Assembly (NCBI GenBank): GCA_004151065.3
Contig: NWUY0300002089.1
Span: forward strand, 3,861 to 33,050
DNA length: 29,190 bases
Direction: 5' to 3'
Origin: Larix sibirica
Taxonomy: Eukaryota > Streptophyta > Pinopsida > Pinales > Pinaceae
Part shown: piece by piece, positions 1 to 12,165 of the stretch
Layout: each line of letters begins with the position of its first letter
Numbering within the stretch: position 1 is the stretch's first letter
The notes under the pieces: generated by a model
Seen by the model: only the letters and a program-made list of their open reading frames with translations
The model's database searches: none
Told to the model about the DNA's origin: nothing
Made by a program: the position numbers and the translations under genes

Positions 1-3000
1 TTAAATAACATGAGTAGGTGCTTAGGATTAGGTTAGAATCTTTAGTATAGAGTTTTTTATGCATTTTTTTTAATTTGAAAAACATGGGTCCCCGTACAAT
101 AGAGTATAGTCTATTCACAACCAGTCTAGGACAAAACCAGTGGTTTTTCGGTTCAAGCACCTATCTGGATTGGTCTGTTTTACCGATTCCGATAACACTG
201 ATCATATACACCTCAAAATACCTCATCACATCATATACAGCTCAAAATTCCCCATGTCACAACAAAAAATGAGATACCAACCATAATCTAAATGTCAAAA
301 TATAATATGCATGGTCCATAAAAAAATTCAAGAACCATTTGTCCATTTCCCCAAAGGCGTCATCCAAATCATGAACAAAAAATATTTCCCCCGGGTCATT
401 AAGAACCCTGTAAATAGTAGGACATTGTTCAACCTTTGCATGGAATCTCACAATGAAGTCGATCAACTCCTACATTTATTAAGAGGGGCCTCTAGCTCTA
501 GAGAAGGGGTAGGAAATAATGATTCTAGAAGAGTATCAATAAAAGAAAAGGTAGTGTAAGTCTTGAGCATATCTATGATAGCATTGATTTTATCAATCAT
601 TTTAGGAATAGGCACATCTAAAATAAGAATGTTAAGTAGCACATCAACCATTAATTCAAATGCTTGGGGGAGGCAAAGGAATTTCAATGTTTTTTAAATT
701 ACAAGTAGGTGTGACCTTTTATAGAGCAAGGGGTTGACGATTGGTGGGTGTAGGGTTGCGAAGGTAGAGGTGAAACAATTTCTTTGGTTGTTCTAATATT
801 TCCATGGCCTTTATAACCACCAAGGAAACCCCTCCTTCCCTTACAATTTCTTCAATCAACACCATGAGTTTCCTTTGTTGTTGGGAATGGTTCATGAATT
901 CATGGTGACAATTACCTCAGTTTGAGGTGCATGAGTGATTCTAACTATCACCCACTTATTAATCATAGTTAAAAGCAAAGTATACTTTCATCCAATTAAC
1001 CAATCGACTTCCAAAATCATTGAAATCATTAAGAGAGAAAGCTTTTCATGATGAAGTGATTCTGAACAAAACAATGTGCAAGAAAATGGAATGGATAACC
1101 AATTATCAAATATAGTTGCACCAACCTCTACACAATATTCCTTTTTTTATTTTCAATCTTCATATAGTTATTTCTAATAGTTTATAAGGTGTTAACAACT
1201 ACCAACACATGCAACCACATAAAAGGTCACCTTTTAACTCTACCGACAACCAATTGTCACCACAAGGCTTTTCTCTTTCAAACCATGTTCATCATACAAT
1301 GTACTCGAGAGGCCTATAATAAACTAGATATAAGGTTGGTCAACATGACAATGAGGCTTCTAAATAAAACTTGAGGAGAGGTCACAAATACAAGGAATGC
1401 CCACGATTATTACACCATAAGGAACTTGTTAGTAGAATTTGGTCCATGATTGAAAGCATGCCCAAGCCAATACTTCACACACACAACAAAGACCTCCACA
1501 ACATTAAAAGTTGCAATATAAGTAGAAGACAAGTAATTGAAGCAAAGTTAAAACCCACGTCATCTAAGGCAAGCGGGATTAAAGCAATGTTGAGCCTAAG
1601 TAGGCCAACACGAGAAAAAAATGAAAAAACAACCAAAGTCGTAATCCTCCCAAAGGCATGGCCAATTAACACTGTGCACAAACTACATGGGGATGATAGG
1701 AGAATTGAAGCATAAAGCCTTTATGATACGTAAGGAAGACACATAATTTGTGGGCAAAGGTATTTATTTTCATTTTAAAAGGATATGTCATAGCCACAAT
1801 ATCATTAATGACACAAAACACAACCAAGGCGAGAAAAATAACATGTGCAATTTGAATGGCCACAAAATCTCATGAGAATGCATCGAGTAATCCTTGAAGA
1901 GAAATGGAATATGGGTTGAGCAACAATGAAATAATAAATTTAACATGCAAGGGAAGGGTTTCAAGCTCAAGACTAAATCATACAAAGGAGATGAGGAAAT
2001 AAATCAAGTCAACATAGAGCTAGACAATGCCAAACTACTTAACCATTAAGTTTCCATGAATCCAAATGAAAAACTAAAGCTTAGTTAAGGTTAAATTCCT
2101 TCCAGATGGAAATGTGATTCTCTGAGTGACCTCGCCAACCAAAAAAAATCTCCAACTCTAGGATCCAAACACAATTTCCAAGACAAATATCATTCTTAAG
2201 GTCTTATTCAAAGATTGAAAGGCAAGAGGCAAGACAAACTACTTTGCAAACCACTACAAATACCTTTGTAAGTTTCTCTTAGAACAGGGTGAAGGAGAAG
2301 TGGTTCTCAAGTTTCACAAAAACCCTAATGAAACCAGGACATGTTATCCATGTCCAAAGAAATAGATGTGTAATATAGAAAACTTGCAGAGTTCCAAATG
2401 AGCTCACAACACTCCAAAACCCAACAAATCCACCAACCTTCCTCTCCCCATTGTTGGATCAAAATGAACAACCAAGACGAGTGCAATGATGTCACGAGAT
2501 CCCAAAGTAAATGCATGGGTGACAAAGTCACATCATCCCCATTAAACTACAAAAGACAAGTAAAAAAATCAATGGAAGGTCAAAAAATCAATGGAAGTTC
2601 ACTCAACTTGAGCCATGATTTCATTCATTCAAGATTCCAAATTTGCAAATAAGGAAAATAGCCAAAATCCGATACAACTTGCATCCAAAGGCACAAGGTC
2701 AAGACATCAAGGTCTTGCATGACTAGATCCAACCTCTAAGATTTATACCATGAAAAAAACTTAGATTACAACCCAATTTGACTACAAATCAAGCCAAGCA
2801 TAGATCCCTAATCTCATAGTAATTTTGCAATGAAAATTTCCAATCATAACAATGTTCACATGTGTTGACCAATCATATGGATAGTGTCTCAACTACAAGG
2901 TCTTTTAATTAAACAAAAAAAACAACCTTGCTACCAATCATATGCACATGCCTAATCACCAATGAAATTGCAAGGAGGCATGGTAGATCATACCAAATCA

Positions 3001-4400
3001 ACAATAAGCAAGTGTAAAGGGTGAGCCAATCATATATATGCTTAAGAGTATTCAAAGCATTCCTACTAACCACCAAAGGCAACTATTACCACCAAAACAA
3101 GAACATATAGTGGCATATGTATAATAAACAAGCCCTATAACAAATGCCCCATAAGTACCATTTGGTACAAAATTGAACTCATTGCCATATCTATCTAAGG
3201 TACATGTTATGTCAAACGAACCCAAGCCATTACCATATATTTCTTGTAATAATACTTATGATATTCATCGTTCAATTTAAAAGAGCTTAACTAGCAAGAG
3301 GGTAAAACACATAATACCATATTTGAATCAAACTGATAAGACAAAGGGAAAGACCCCAATCATATAATACTAAGTACCATGCCAACGGAAGGAGGAGGTT
3401 AGGCATAGTCATCCTTGGGAGGGATACATCCAAAAACCAAGGGATCAACATCAACTAATTGCATTGGTTCACTTAGAGGACTTAGGCCCTTCAAGAATGG
3501 CCAAGGCTAGAGTTGAAAAATGCTTATCATTATGGATCAGGGTTTGGGGTCAACTCTCACACTTATGTCTCTTGTGTACCTACCTGTGATCTTGGTGATG
3601 GGAAATATTGTCACCTATCTAAAATCTTGTGAAAGAAGATCGAGAGGGTCTAGTGGCTCCTTGTTCATATTGTACCCCCCACCTCACTTGCGAATTTTTA
3701 TTGTCCTACAAGGTTATGTCCCGGGGTTGAGAACATAATTTGCTTAGACTTATTTGATTCTTGTTGCATCAATTGTTTTTACCAACGAATTAGGTTTATC
3801 CTTATTTAGTTTTAGCACATTCTTAAGGGGCCAAGGGGTATTATGGATATGAAGGCTATATGTGTTAATGACTAACCATAAGGGGAAAATCATTGCTTTT
3901 GTGGTTATGGATTTAGCATCAACAATAAGTATTGATTAAGTTACAATATGTCATACCATATTGTTTTACTCACATCTTGAATGAGCACAAACTCTTTAAG
4001 GTCTTTACACATGTTAACTTTGGTGCAAACCATTTTTTGTGGTTGATGATTAGAAAATCTAATGTGGTGTTTGCTACTAAGAAATCAAAGGCTTTTGGTC
4101 ATAAGTTTGGAGGACAACACATCCACAAGGTTGAGAAGGTGATTAAGGAATTAAGTGGACAAATTATAGAGCTTACTTAACTTCAACATGGATAAAGCTA
4201 AGGGATCACCGAGACTTAATGGTTTGGGTCCCAAATAAAATTATAAGGTCAAACTTGGATACAAAGATCCATAGTATAAAATGAAGATGAGAAGGAAGAA
4301 TGGAGATGGCATCTCTTATGGAAACCAAAAGCACTCCTAAAGGCCATGTTTCTACTATGATTAATCCTCTACAGTAGACTTCTCATTTAGGATAACCTAC
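1..4400. other. AT-rich intergenic sequence, no gene recognised
   Basis: All open frames here are short (at most 114 codons) and none shows a motif I recognise. The longest, at 1371-1715 on the plus strand, is Lys/Arg rich with no domain. Minus-strand frames at 257-687 can be stitched together through frame changes and look faintly protein-like, but match no family I know. A small duplication of a 19-bp unit lies near 2564-2605. The sequence may be old, decayed transposon DNA, but that is inference. Confidence 0.5.
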
Positions 4401-4413
4401 AAATGAGATTTTT

Positions 4414-4582
4414 GCATCATCCTGGGATATGTGTGATGTGCAAACAACAATTGGACGTTGTCACCCACTTATTCCTTACATGCCATTTCACAAAGGATTG
4501 CATCATCCTAGGATATGTGATGTACAGACAATAGTTGGACATGGTCACCCACTTATTCCTTACATGCCACTTCACAAAGGAG
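4414..4582 (+). repeat. 86-bp tandem duplication
   Basis: Two adjacent copies (4414-4499 and 4500-4582) both begin GCATCATCCT and both carry CACCCACTTATTCCTTACAT. They differ by a 3-base indel and several substitutions. A 62-codon open frame runs through both copies and so has an internal repeat (HPLIPYMP twice). No known domain is visible and I do not call it a gene. Confidence 0.75.
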
Positions 4583-4619
4583 GTGCAACTTGCTATGAAA
4601 ATTATTACAAGGGGTAAAA

Positions 4620-5180
4620 GGAAAATGGGATGACCTGAAAAAGGATTTACAAAGTTGGATGGAAGATGAGACTATAAAGGATCACAATCCTTAACAAAGA
4701 TTGTTTTGTGGTCAATTTGGTTAGTTTGGAATGCTTCACTTTTTTAGGATAAGATCTATAATGGTTTACTACAAGATCCATGGGGTATATAAAGCTTATG
4801 GGTAGGAAGATAGGAAGAAGGAAAGAAGGGTGCAAGACATAAGGGTAAATAAAACTAGAGCTTATTGGTTCTTTGATGGAGCATGTCAAAATAATCCTTG
4901 AATATCCAAGGCTAGGGCGGTCCTACATATCTATGAAAACCAAGGGATACAATTTGAATTTCATTTAGGGAGCAGGGCAAACAATGAAGCAAAATTCTAG
5001 GTGTTGTAGCATACTAATGGGTTTAGCTCTAGAGATGGGTCTAAGTGATGCTGAGATTTTTGGGGACTCCAAACTTGTAATATTTTGGCTAGATGGTTCC
5101 TTGGAAATCATCAATATGCTGTTGTATGAAGTCATTGTGAAAGAAAGATAGGGCGTTGTAATCTCTTTTCTAGGTAACCT
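4620..5180 (+). pseudogene. LINE 3' tail: zf-RVT linker and RNase H remnant (LINE C)
   Basis: From 4703 the plus strand reads VLWSIWLVWNASLF, then a stop and DKIYNG, which is the conserved linker between zf-RVT and RNase H in plant L1-like ORF2 proteins. From about 4866 it reads YWFFDGACQNNP and later GSRANNEAKF. After a frameshift it reads LALEMGLSDAEIFGDSKLVI. These match an RVT_3-type RNase H. The first three acidic catalytic positions survive: Asp at 4875-4877, Glu at 4986-4988 and Asp at 5065-5067. The frame is broken by TGA and TAG stops and by a shift between the Glu and the third acidic residue. The terminal His/Asp part is not recognisable. The upstream RT and endonuclease are missing, which suggests a 5'-truncated insertion or later loss. 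A gypsy-type RNase H is possible but the linker motif favours a LINE. Confidence 0.75.
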
Positions 5181-5640
5181 CATTCAAAGATGTTGTGAGG
5201 GAAAACAACCAAAATGTACACATAATGTACTCATACTTTCAAAGTAAGAATGTGTAAGAAATTCAAGATATTTACTCATGACTCATTCACTAATGGAGCT
5301 AAAGAGGTTCTCCTTTCCATACATAATTTTGACTATGTTATCATAGATGTAATCCTTAAAGAATCATAGATACGATCTTGATGGAAAATTTGATTGTTCT
5401 TAGAGCACCTTAGAGTTTTTATTTTATACCTTAAGTATTTGTACAAACTTGCAATGTCTGGTCTTGTATGTGAGGAGGTTTTCGACATATCCTTGGGCTA
5501 CTCATTGCTACTTGTCAAGCACCCATTTTTTGGAAAAGACAGTGAGACATGTACTTTTTTAATTTTCAATGATGGAAAATGATACAATTTTTCTTTGAGG
5601 AAAGTAAAATACGCACAAATGTGCACACGTGCCCACACAC
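5181..5640. other. No gene recognised
   Basis: The stretch follows the RNase H remnant. A 62-codon plus-strand frame at 5394-5582 has no recognisable motif. It may include the decayed 3' part of the preceding LINE. Confidence 0.4.
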
Positions 5641-5940
5641 ACACAAGACAAAGGGGCTAGCTCAATCTATTGTCATCAATGTTACTTGACATTTGGCTCA
5701 TTTTGTGCTAGCAGGTGCTCCGTTTGAATCCCCTAGGTTTGGCACACTAGCCTACAACAACAAGCTTGTTAGGGATGTCATCCATAAATGTTAGGAAGCA
5801 TCCATTGGGCTTCCTTGAGAACACACACACACACACACACATGTACGTATTTTGAATCCCCTAGGTTAGGCACACTAGTCTACAACAATATGTTTATGTA
5901 TGCCATCCACAAATGTGAGGAAACATCCAATAGGTACCTA
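5641..5940 (+). repeat. tRNA-derived SINE-like unit with partial second copy
   Basis: At 5653-5735 the sequence has an A-box-like GGGGCTAGCTCAAT and, about 65 bp on, a B-box-like GTTTGAATCCCC, the two halves of an internal RNA polymerase III promoter. The segment after the B box (5723-5812) recurs at 5851-5940 (period 128 bp) with about 80-85% identity by eye. The second copy lacks the A-box half. AC-rich runs lie before the first copy and between the two. SINE identity is inferred; I know no matching named family. Confidence 0.5.
5819..5842. repeat. (AC)n microsatellite
   Basis: About ten uninterrupted AC units lie between the two SINE-like copies. A shorter AC run occurs at 5634-5644 before the first copy. 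Confidence 0.9.
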
Positions 5941-6469
5941 TCGAATGACCTTCCCATCCCCATCTACCATCTTCACTTATTGACAATGGAAAGGAGGCAT
6001 ATTGCTTATAAATTACATCTTGTAACATATTATCATGAATGTAGGATAAATCCTCCCATTTTTTTGAAGGAAATAGTGAGCACATGCCTCTAAAAGTACA
6101 AGTCACAACATGAAAGCGATGCTTCCAGTCATGCCCTTCCTTCCCTCATTCCTATAGTGATAACCCAAATTAGAGATATTATGCTCATGCTCGTGAAATA
6201 TATCCCAAAGCCATCACATAGAGGATTATATGATATCATGTGCTCATGCAATAATGAAGGGTTCTCACCAATGAGAATGAATGCATATCTATTCTATTTG
6301 GAAGGGAGTATTATCAACATAATGCATTTCTATGACTTTAAAATCCATTGAAGTTTTGAAAATCAAACTGTATTTTCAATTCTAGTAAGTTTCATTCAAC
6401 ATAGAACCTAACAACGAAGGGATGTTTGTCTTATGGTATCACAAAATTCCATGAGATGAAGGCAAAGAG

Positions 6470-6660
6470 TCTTACACAAAAATCAAAGGCCCCACTTTTA
6501 GGGCAACTTGGCTAAACAAAAAAACACAAAAAAAATCTCAAGGATTTTTGGTTCATTACAAAATGAGCATAAACGTTGCATGATTCCCAAATGGACCAAC
6601 TTACGGCCAACAATGAGTCCACCCAATATAAGGGACCAAGCAAAGAAAATATTTTTCACC
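6470..6660 (-). pseudogene. LINE zf-RVT domain remnant (LINE D)
   Basis: Read on the minus strand, 6655 to 6480 gives NIFFAWSLILGG, then VGRKLVHLGI, then CSFCNEPKILEIFF and LAKLP. This is the zf-RVT zinc-binding module of plant LINE and RT-like genes (shape: ...GRLVxxGI...CPFCxxPETLEHLF...C...A...W). The CxxC pair sits at 6558-6569. The expected His after LE is Ile, so the zinc site is damaged. The matching plus-strand open frame (6508-6726) is a shadow. No RT or RNase H could be joined to it with confidence. Confidence 0.65.
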
Positions 6661-6787
6661 TCCACTAAAGGTCTTGAAATGCTATTATCCCTAAAAAAAC
6701 CATTTAAATTGCTTAGACTCGAATAACTAAAGTTTAATCAATGCAACATCCAACATATGCTTGACACATTGCGCCTTATGACGAATA

Positions 6788-6905
6788 CTCTTAAATTTGG
6801 CAATGTTCCACCAAGTTTCCATGATGTGAGGATGTGGGAGTGGGGAAATGTACATTGGGGATATGTGGAACACGCCCCAAATAGAGAACATTAAGGGGAT
6901 GAGAG
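6788..6905. repeat. Dispersed repeat copy 1 (partner at 15259-15378)
   Basis: About 118 bp from CTTAAATTTGGCAATGTTCC onward is homologous, in the same orientation, to 15259-15378, at roughly 70% identity by eye. Both read ETWWNIAKFK-like residues on the minus strand (WNIARFK in the partner). The family is unknown to me. Confidence 0.6.
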
Positions 6906-7627
6906 CATGACACAATCCATAACATACGGGTTCCCCATGTCTTAAAGTGAATCATAGCCTTTAATGTTTTCCCAAATTAATCCTTGAAGAGTTTTCTAAA
7001 TGCAAGTACACAATAATTGAAGGTTGAAGGACATGGGGAAGTAAACATGTTATACCCATAATCTAGGTGCAAATCTAAAACCCAACAACCAAGGACAATG
7101 GCTGTGTTTTTTTAATTCTTTTTCCACTTTATGAATAACCATTTCCCATGACAATTTACGAAATGTTTAAGAGGCTAAAGGTATTCCTAGCTTTTTAAAA
7201 TACCCCTACGAATCGACAAATAAGAATATATATAAGAATATAGAGGGTGGAGACATTCCATAGTATTGTCCATTGATTCTTTCTCAAGGTTGGAGAGGAA
7301 GGAATAATGTGCAAAGTGTCCACTACCGAACTTGAGAATCGCTTTGTTAAATCCTTGTCCTACTTTGTGGGTAACATGTATCCCAATGCTTCAATTGCTA
7401 TCACATATAAAGGGTGAGCACAAGAGACAACCTTTACACAAACAAAAATAAGGGCACTCTATTTTGATTTGCATTTGTTAATGGATATGCAAGTTGATGA
7501 TTCCCTAGAGATTTTTCTTTAACATCATTCACCACCTAGATGTTTGTTAAGTCCAACATGTTGCCATCCATATTCAACATAAGAAAAATTAACCACTATG
7601 TGGAGTTAGTTCCTTAGTGCATAACAA
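6906..7627. other. No gene recognised
   Basis: Short open frames only. On the minus strand a few LINE-like fragments might be imagined, but none carries a diagnostic motif. Confidence 0.4.
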
Positions 7628-8384
7628 CAATGATTATTGAGAAAAATAAGGGCAGTCGCCATTGCCTCACCAATCAATGCATAGTTGGCGTATTGGCAAG
7701 GCACTTGGTACCTCCAATAGTTGAAACACACTAGAAGAAAGTAGTGATTAAGCTTATGGAACCAATCCTAAATTCGTCTCTAGTTTGTTATTTGAACAAC
7801 AAAAAAATGAGGTGCTCCTTTGTATCAACCTCCTCAAGAGGACAAAACTACTAAATCATATCCATTGTGAAACATAGTGATTAGACTCAACATGCAATTA
7901 GTAAGAACAAAACCTCAACTAATTGAGGAGAACTTAGAGACCAAGTGAACAATGACTTGAAGGTAGTGAAGGAAAACATTGATTATTGAGAAAAATAAGG
8001 GCATTATCTCACCAACCAATGCATAGTTGACATATTTTCAAGGCACTTAGTACCTCCAATCGTTGAAATACACTAGAAGAAAGTAGTGATCAACCTTATG
8101 GAACCAATCCTAAATTAGTCTCTAGCTTGTTAGAGATCTATAAGGTACCCTCCATAATCTTTGTACAAATAGATAATTTCCCTTAACATCATAACAACAA
8201 AAAATAGGTGCTCCTTTGTCTCAACCTCCTCTAGAGGACAAAATTACTAAATCCTATCCATCATGAAACATAGTGATTGGACTCGATGTGCAATTAGTAA
8301 GAACAAATCCTCAACTAATTGAGAACTTAGAGACCAAGTGAATGATGACATTGAAGGTAGTCAAGGCAAACAATGAGATCCTTA
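7628..8384 (-). pseudogene. Locally duplicated LINE zf-RVT remnant (LINE E)
   Basis: Two adjacent direct copies (about 7631-7978 and 7980-8384) share long blocks, for example GATTATTGAGAAAAATAAGG at each start and CTAGAAGAAAGTAGTGAT inside. On the minus strand both read FCPLEEV(D/E)TKEHL, a zf-RVT-like zinc motif, followed by LINE-like residues. The second copy holds an extra block of about 55 bp (around 8132-8187), so one copy has suffered an indel. Each copy has many stops. Only this short piece of ORF2 is recognisable. Confidence 0.55.
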
Positions 8385-9670
8385 TTCATTGTAAGAAATG
8401 CTCAAAGCATAAGGCCATCTTGGGAACAAAGCACTAGGGGAGGAGGTTTAAGTAACTAGAATACATAGTTGAGATTTGTTTGATCACCTTATTATAGGGG
8501 CAAGATGCTCAATAAATATGTTTATAAAATGAAGAAGCAAAGCTTTTGATTGCCAACATATTGCCTTATAGACAATGAAGTTTGAGCAACAACTACACAT
8601 ACTTCTCTTATCCTGCCAATAAATCATCCAATGTATGACCCTATGAAGAAATGACACAAGCCTAAATATGCTCTCAAGGTACAAGGGGTAGGTACCAAAG
8701 TCAATGTGGATAATGACCCATCAATGTGCAATTAATCATATAATGGAGCATCATGGATTGGACCTTTTCTAACCATGCCTAATCATTGTGATGTAAATTG
8801 GGTCCTCAAACCTCAAACAATGTGTTTGATAATGATGTCAAATAGATGCATCTTCAAAGTGTGCCTTCAAGGGTACGACCTAAAATTTTAGGAGTCATTG
8901 GCAGTCGAGTTCAAAGAGAGATGCATATCTCTCATTGAATTGGATCTGGAATGCATGCCTTGAGCTAAATCTAGGACCATTAAATTGGACCTCAACGTAT
9001 ATGATGTAGTAATCTCTACCACCTTGCAATCCAATTTAAAGAGGTTGATACTAGTGACCCCAAGAAAAATATATATTGTAGTAATATCCACTACACCCCT
9101 ATCCAAACAAAACAAGTAGATTACTTTTCTCTTATAAAACTCACCAAATTCAATTTCAACTAGCTCTTTTCATTTGGGCAATCCCTTATTAATGACAAAA
9201 TTCTAGCACTTAAAGCCCTAAATTTGATCCAAGAAACATCTGAACACCCCATAATTTCTATGGTATTGCCAATAACAACCAACATCTTGGATAGACAAGT
9301 GTAGCAACACAAATCCCAATAAAACATTAAATTATTAAACATCCTAGCCATAAATGTCATTCTCGATAAAGAGTCTTATCCCAAAGTAGGAATTGGCATT
9401 TCATCCTTTAAGAACCAACTTCTCCATCCCCTCCTATACCTCAATCATTAGAACAAAGAGGAGTGCAACTCCAATGTAGCCTCCTCTTGGACATTCTGCA
9501 ATCTCATAGAGACAAGGCACCAAATTCTTTATTGTGAGGATACTCAAACATTGGTGTGTACACTGCCCAATTTGTATTGACATATATGGCAACATCCATC
9601 TAGGGCATGTACTTCTTTCCCTTCTATTGCAAGTGCTTGATACATTAAGCCAATTGCTATTATACTTGGA
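8385..9670. other. No gene recognised
   Basis: Open frames are at most 75 codons (8484-8684, 8888-9115 and 9160-9360, all minus) and show no known motif. Continuity with the LINE E remnant is possible but cannot be shown. Confidence 0.4.
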
Positions 9671-9850
9671 CCTTTTGACTAATCTAATCTTAGATTAATT
9701 AGTTCAAAATTTAACTCCCTAAAATAGGGGGCAAAGCTTGTCTTTCTAAGGCTCGCTAAACCTTTTGGATAATGTGGTCTTAGATTAATTTGTTCAAAAT
9801 TTAACCCCTTAAGATGGGGGGCAACGCTTGTCTTTCTAAGGTTCACCAAA
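9671..9850. repeat. 90-bp tandem duplication
   Basis: Two copies (9671-9760, 9761-9850) both begin CCTTTTG and share TCTTAGATTAATT, GTTCAAAATTTAAC and GCTTGTCTTTCTAAGG. They differ at roughly a dozen positions. Non-coding. Confidence 0.85.
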
Positions 9851-10157
9851 ACTTCTATTGTTACTCTCCGAAGATCATAAACAGCTTACAACCATGAAGT
9901 GGCATATTTGATGGCCAATGTTACTATAATATCATAAAATAACTTCCAACCCTTAAATGGATAATATCTTAATGTTCATGTGTCCAAGTGAATGGTTTTT
10001 ACAGATGCATCAAGGACATTTGTCCACTATAGGATAGGATATCTATCCTGCATTAGACATCAAATTTCTATAACAACCTTCATCACATGAAGGTATATTT
10101 GGAAAGTTACAAATTTGAGTAATGATGGTTCTTATACGTGACATCATGATGGTTCTT
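9851..10157. other. No gene; small 24-bp duplication at the end
   Basis: No coding signal. ATGATGGTTCTT occurs at about 10122 and again at 10146, a 24-bp tandem duplication directly before the LINE-A fragment. Confidence 0.5.
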
Positions 10158-10719
10158 TTACTTGCAGAGAAATTTCTTATGGAGCAGCTCGATCAACTAC
10201 AAGAAATGGGCCTTGGTTAGATGGGAAAAGGTATGTATACCAAAATTGGTAGGGGGCATCGGTCTTAGGGATCCTAAATTCAACAACCATATTTGGGGGG
10301 CTAAATCCTGGTGGAGATGGGTCAAGCATCAACAGGAACCCTGGGCTCTCATGTGGTAGGAGAAGTATGCCCCTGAGATCACTAAAGCAGACCTCATTCA
10401 TCTTAATGGAGATATTATTGGATCCCTCATTTGGAATGCTACTTGGGCCAATAAGAAATTAATCCAGGAGCATTGCTTATGGGAAGTGAAAGATGGCAAA
10501 TATGTGATGTTATGGGAGGACCCGTGGATTCAACCTCCTAAATTAGTTGATTCCCATCCCATGCCCATAGCACAATAGAATCTTAGAGAGAACAATAGGA
10601 TCATTTTCTAGCACTATATGCAATCTCAAGATGATCAATAGGTGCACATAACTTGGACCCATCACACCTCTTGGATAGGGGAGCACAATGATGATTGTAA
10701 AAGTGTATGGGATGAGTTG
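10158..10719 (+). pseudogene. LINE-A ORF2 fragment (RT C-terminus to zf-RVT); left arm of inverted repeat
   Basis: The plus strand reads QRNFLWSSSINYKKWALV, then GGIGLRDPKFNNH and later LWEVKDGK, the region between RT and zf-RVT of plant LINE ORF2. It is a close relative of 24848-25400 in the full element. In-frame TAG stops occur at 10357-10359, 10576-10578 and 10639-10641, and the same three are present in all other copies in the window. The fragment ends at GATGAGTTG, where sequence unrelated to LINE A begins. It pairs in inverted orientation with 12166-12727. Confidence 0.85.
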
Positions 10720-10739
10720 CAGCAATGATTATTGAGAAA
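10720..10739. other. Junction filler between LINE-A and LINE-B fragments
   Basis: The 17 bases at 10723-10739 (CAATGATTATTGAGAAA) also occur at 7628-7644, the start of the duplicated LINE E remnant. They may be a fragment captured at the breakpoint, or chance. Confidence 0.3.
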
Positions 10740-12165
10740 GCTTAGACAAATCACCAAGAAGAAAAAAACTGATACCGCAACCCATAATAGTATGAATACC
10801 CACCATAATCAAATCGCCAGAACCTACCTTCTAGGCCAAATACTAACCAATAACTGATAAGGCTAAGGTCAAGGCGTAGAACTAGTTTGATACATTTTGT
10901 ATATTATTGTTGTGCCTTCTTATCCAATCTATTACAATACTAGGAGAAATGTATTCTACAATCAAGATCATTTTCCATAAACTATCCCATGCCAATTTGT
11001 CCAACAATGACTTTGTAGCAAGAGCTTGATTAGATAGAAATATATTTTTGATACCCCAACTACCCTATTCCTTCATATAAGAAATGATTTTCCAATTAGC
11101 AAAGTGGGAACCCTTATAATCACAACTACCCTTCCAAAGATAGTTGAAACAAATATTTCAAATCATGTGTAATATACCTTTTGGAATGTGTGGTATAAGA
11201 TGCGAATAGACATGAATAGTTTCCAAAATATACTTAATTAGAACAAGTACCCCCCTCTAAAAAGCAACTATTGCACTAAAGGTTTTCTAATCTTAGAGAT
11301 AAGCTAGTACTAATGAGCTTTCCCATAATTATTGGGTTTGAGAATAGACCCCAGATATTCAAAACCTCCCTCCAACATATGAGATGGATAGGGAAAGGCC
11401 CTGACCTAAATATGTCTTAAAATTGCATCCACCTTAGGTAATACAATGAAAACTTAGAAACATTACTTCCATGCTTGTTGCCAAGCAAGAGTTTTAAAAT
11501 TTCATTGTATTGTCTACCTTCATTCTCAGAGAAAAGGAAAAAAAGTAGAACGCCATCTACAAAATACATGAGTTAGTTGTTGTCTTCCCCCAAATGAAAT
11601 CCCTTGAGTTTACCTCTGTCTTCTAGCTACAAGAATAGCCCTAGATAGTCCTTCAACAATCGGTAAAAAGGGATATGGGGACAATGGACACCACTTTCTC
11701 AGTCCCCTTGTGGGATTAAAGAGATTAGATCCAGATATATTGCTTAAAACAATAAACGATAAGGATGCCACACAACCCATGATCCACTTAACAAGAAAAA
11801 GATTAAAACCAACATGAATTAGTAAAAGTCCTAGGTAAATCCAAGAAACCCAATCATAACCTTTAGACAAATCCATTTTAATGACAACAATAGGAAGATG
11901 GGAAGTCCTAATAGTGTGCATACCCTCCTCTGCCGAAACAATGGCCTCATGTATTAATCTGTATGTCAAAAAACCAAATTGCTTTGAAAGTATGACCCTA
12001 GAAAGGATAGGCTTGATACGAACAACAATAACCTTCGAGAGAATCTTATATATGCAATTACAAAGTGAAATTGGTATGTAATCATCAAATGTATTGGGAC
12101 ATTCCACCTTAGGGACCAAGGCCAAGAAAGTCGTGTTGAATCCCCTAGGCATCTTCCCTATCAAT
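10740..12165 (-). pseudogene. LINE-B ORF2 remnant: reverse transcriptase and thumb region
   Basis: The minus strand from 12164 to 11610 is an open 184-codon frame: GFNTTFLALVPK, then ISLCNCIYKILSKVI, VIKMDLSKGYDWVSW and a degraded GxxxGCPLSP-like RKWCPLSPYPF. After a stop or shift the active-site box reads FVDGVLLF (11549-11563), where FVDD is expected, so the second catalytic Asp is Gly. Further on are GSWGIKNIFLSNQALATKSL and LAWDSLW, the conserved region after RT in plant LINEs. The enzyme cannot be active. The part at about 10746-11003 is about 95% identical to 28933-29190, so both belong to one family. It is flanked by inverted LINE-A pieces, which is not a simple insertion pattern. Confidence 0.85.

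Noticed and set aside
1371-1715. 114-codon plus-strand open frame
   Set aside because: No motif, homologue or promoter context recognised; its length is compatible with chance in this much sequence.
4429-4617. 62-codon frame with an internal repeat
   Set aside because: The peptide repeat simply reflects the 86-bp DNA duplication; no domain seen.
7628-8384. CRISPR-like or regularly spaced repeats
   Set aside because: The direct repeats are large two-copy duplications without short regular repeats and spacers; plant nuclear context.
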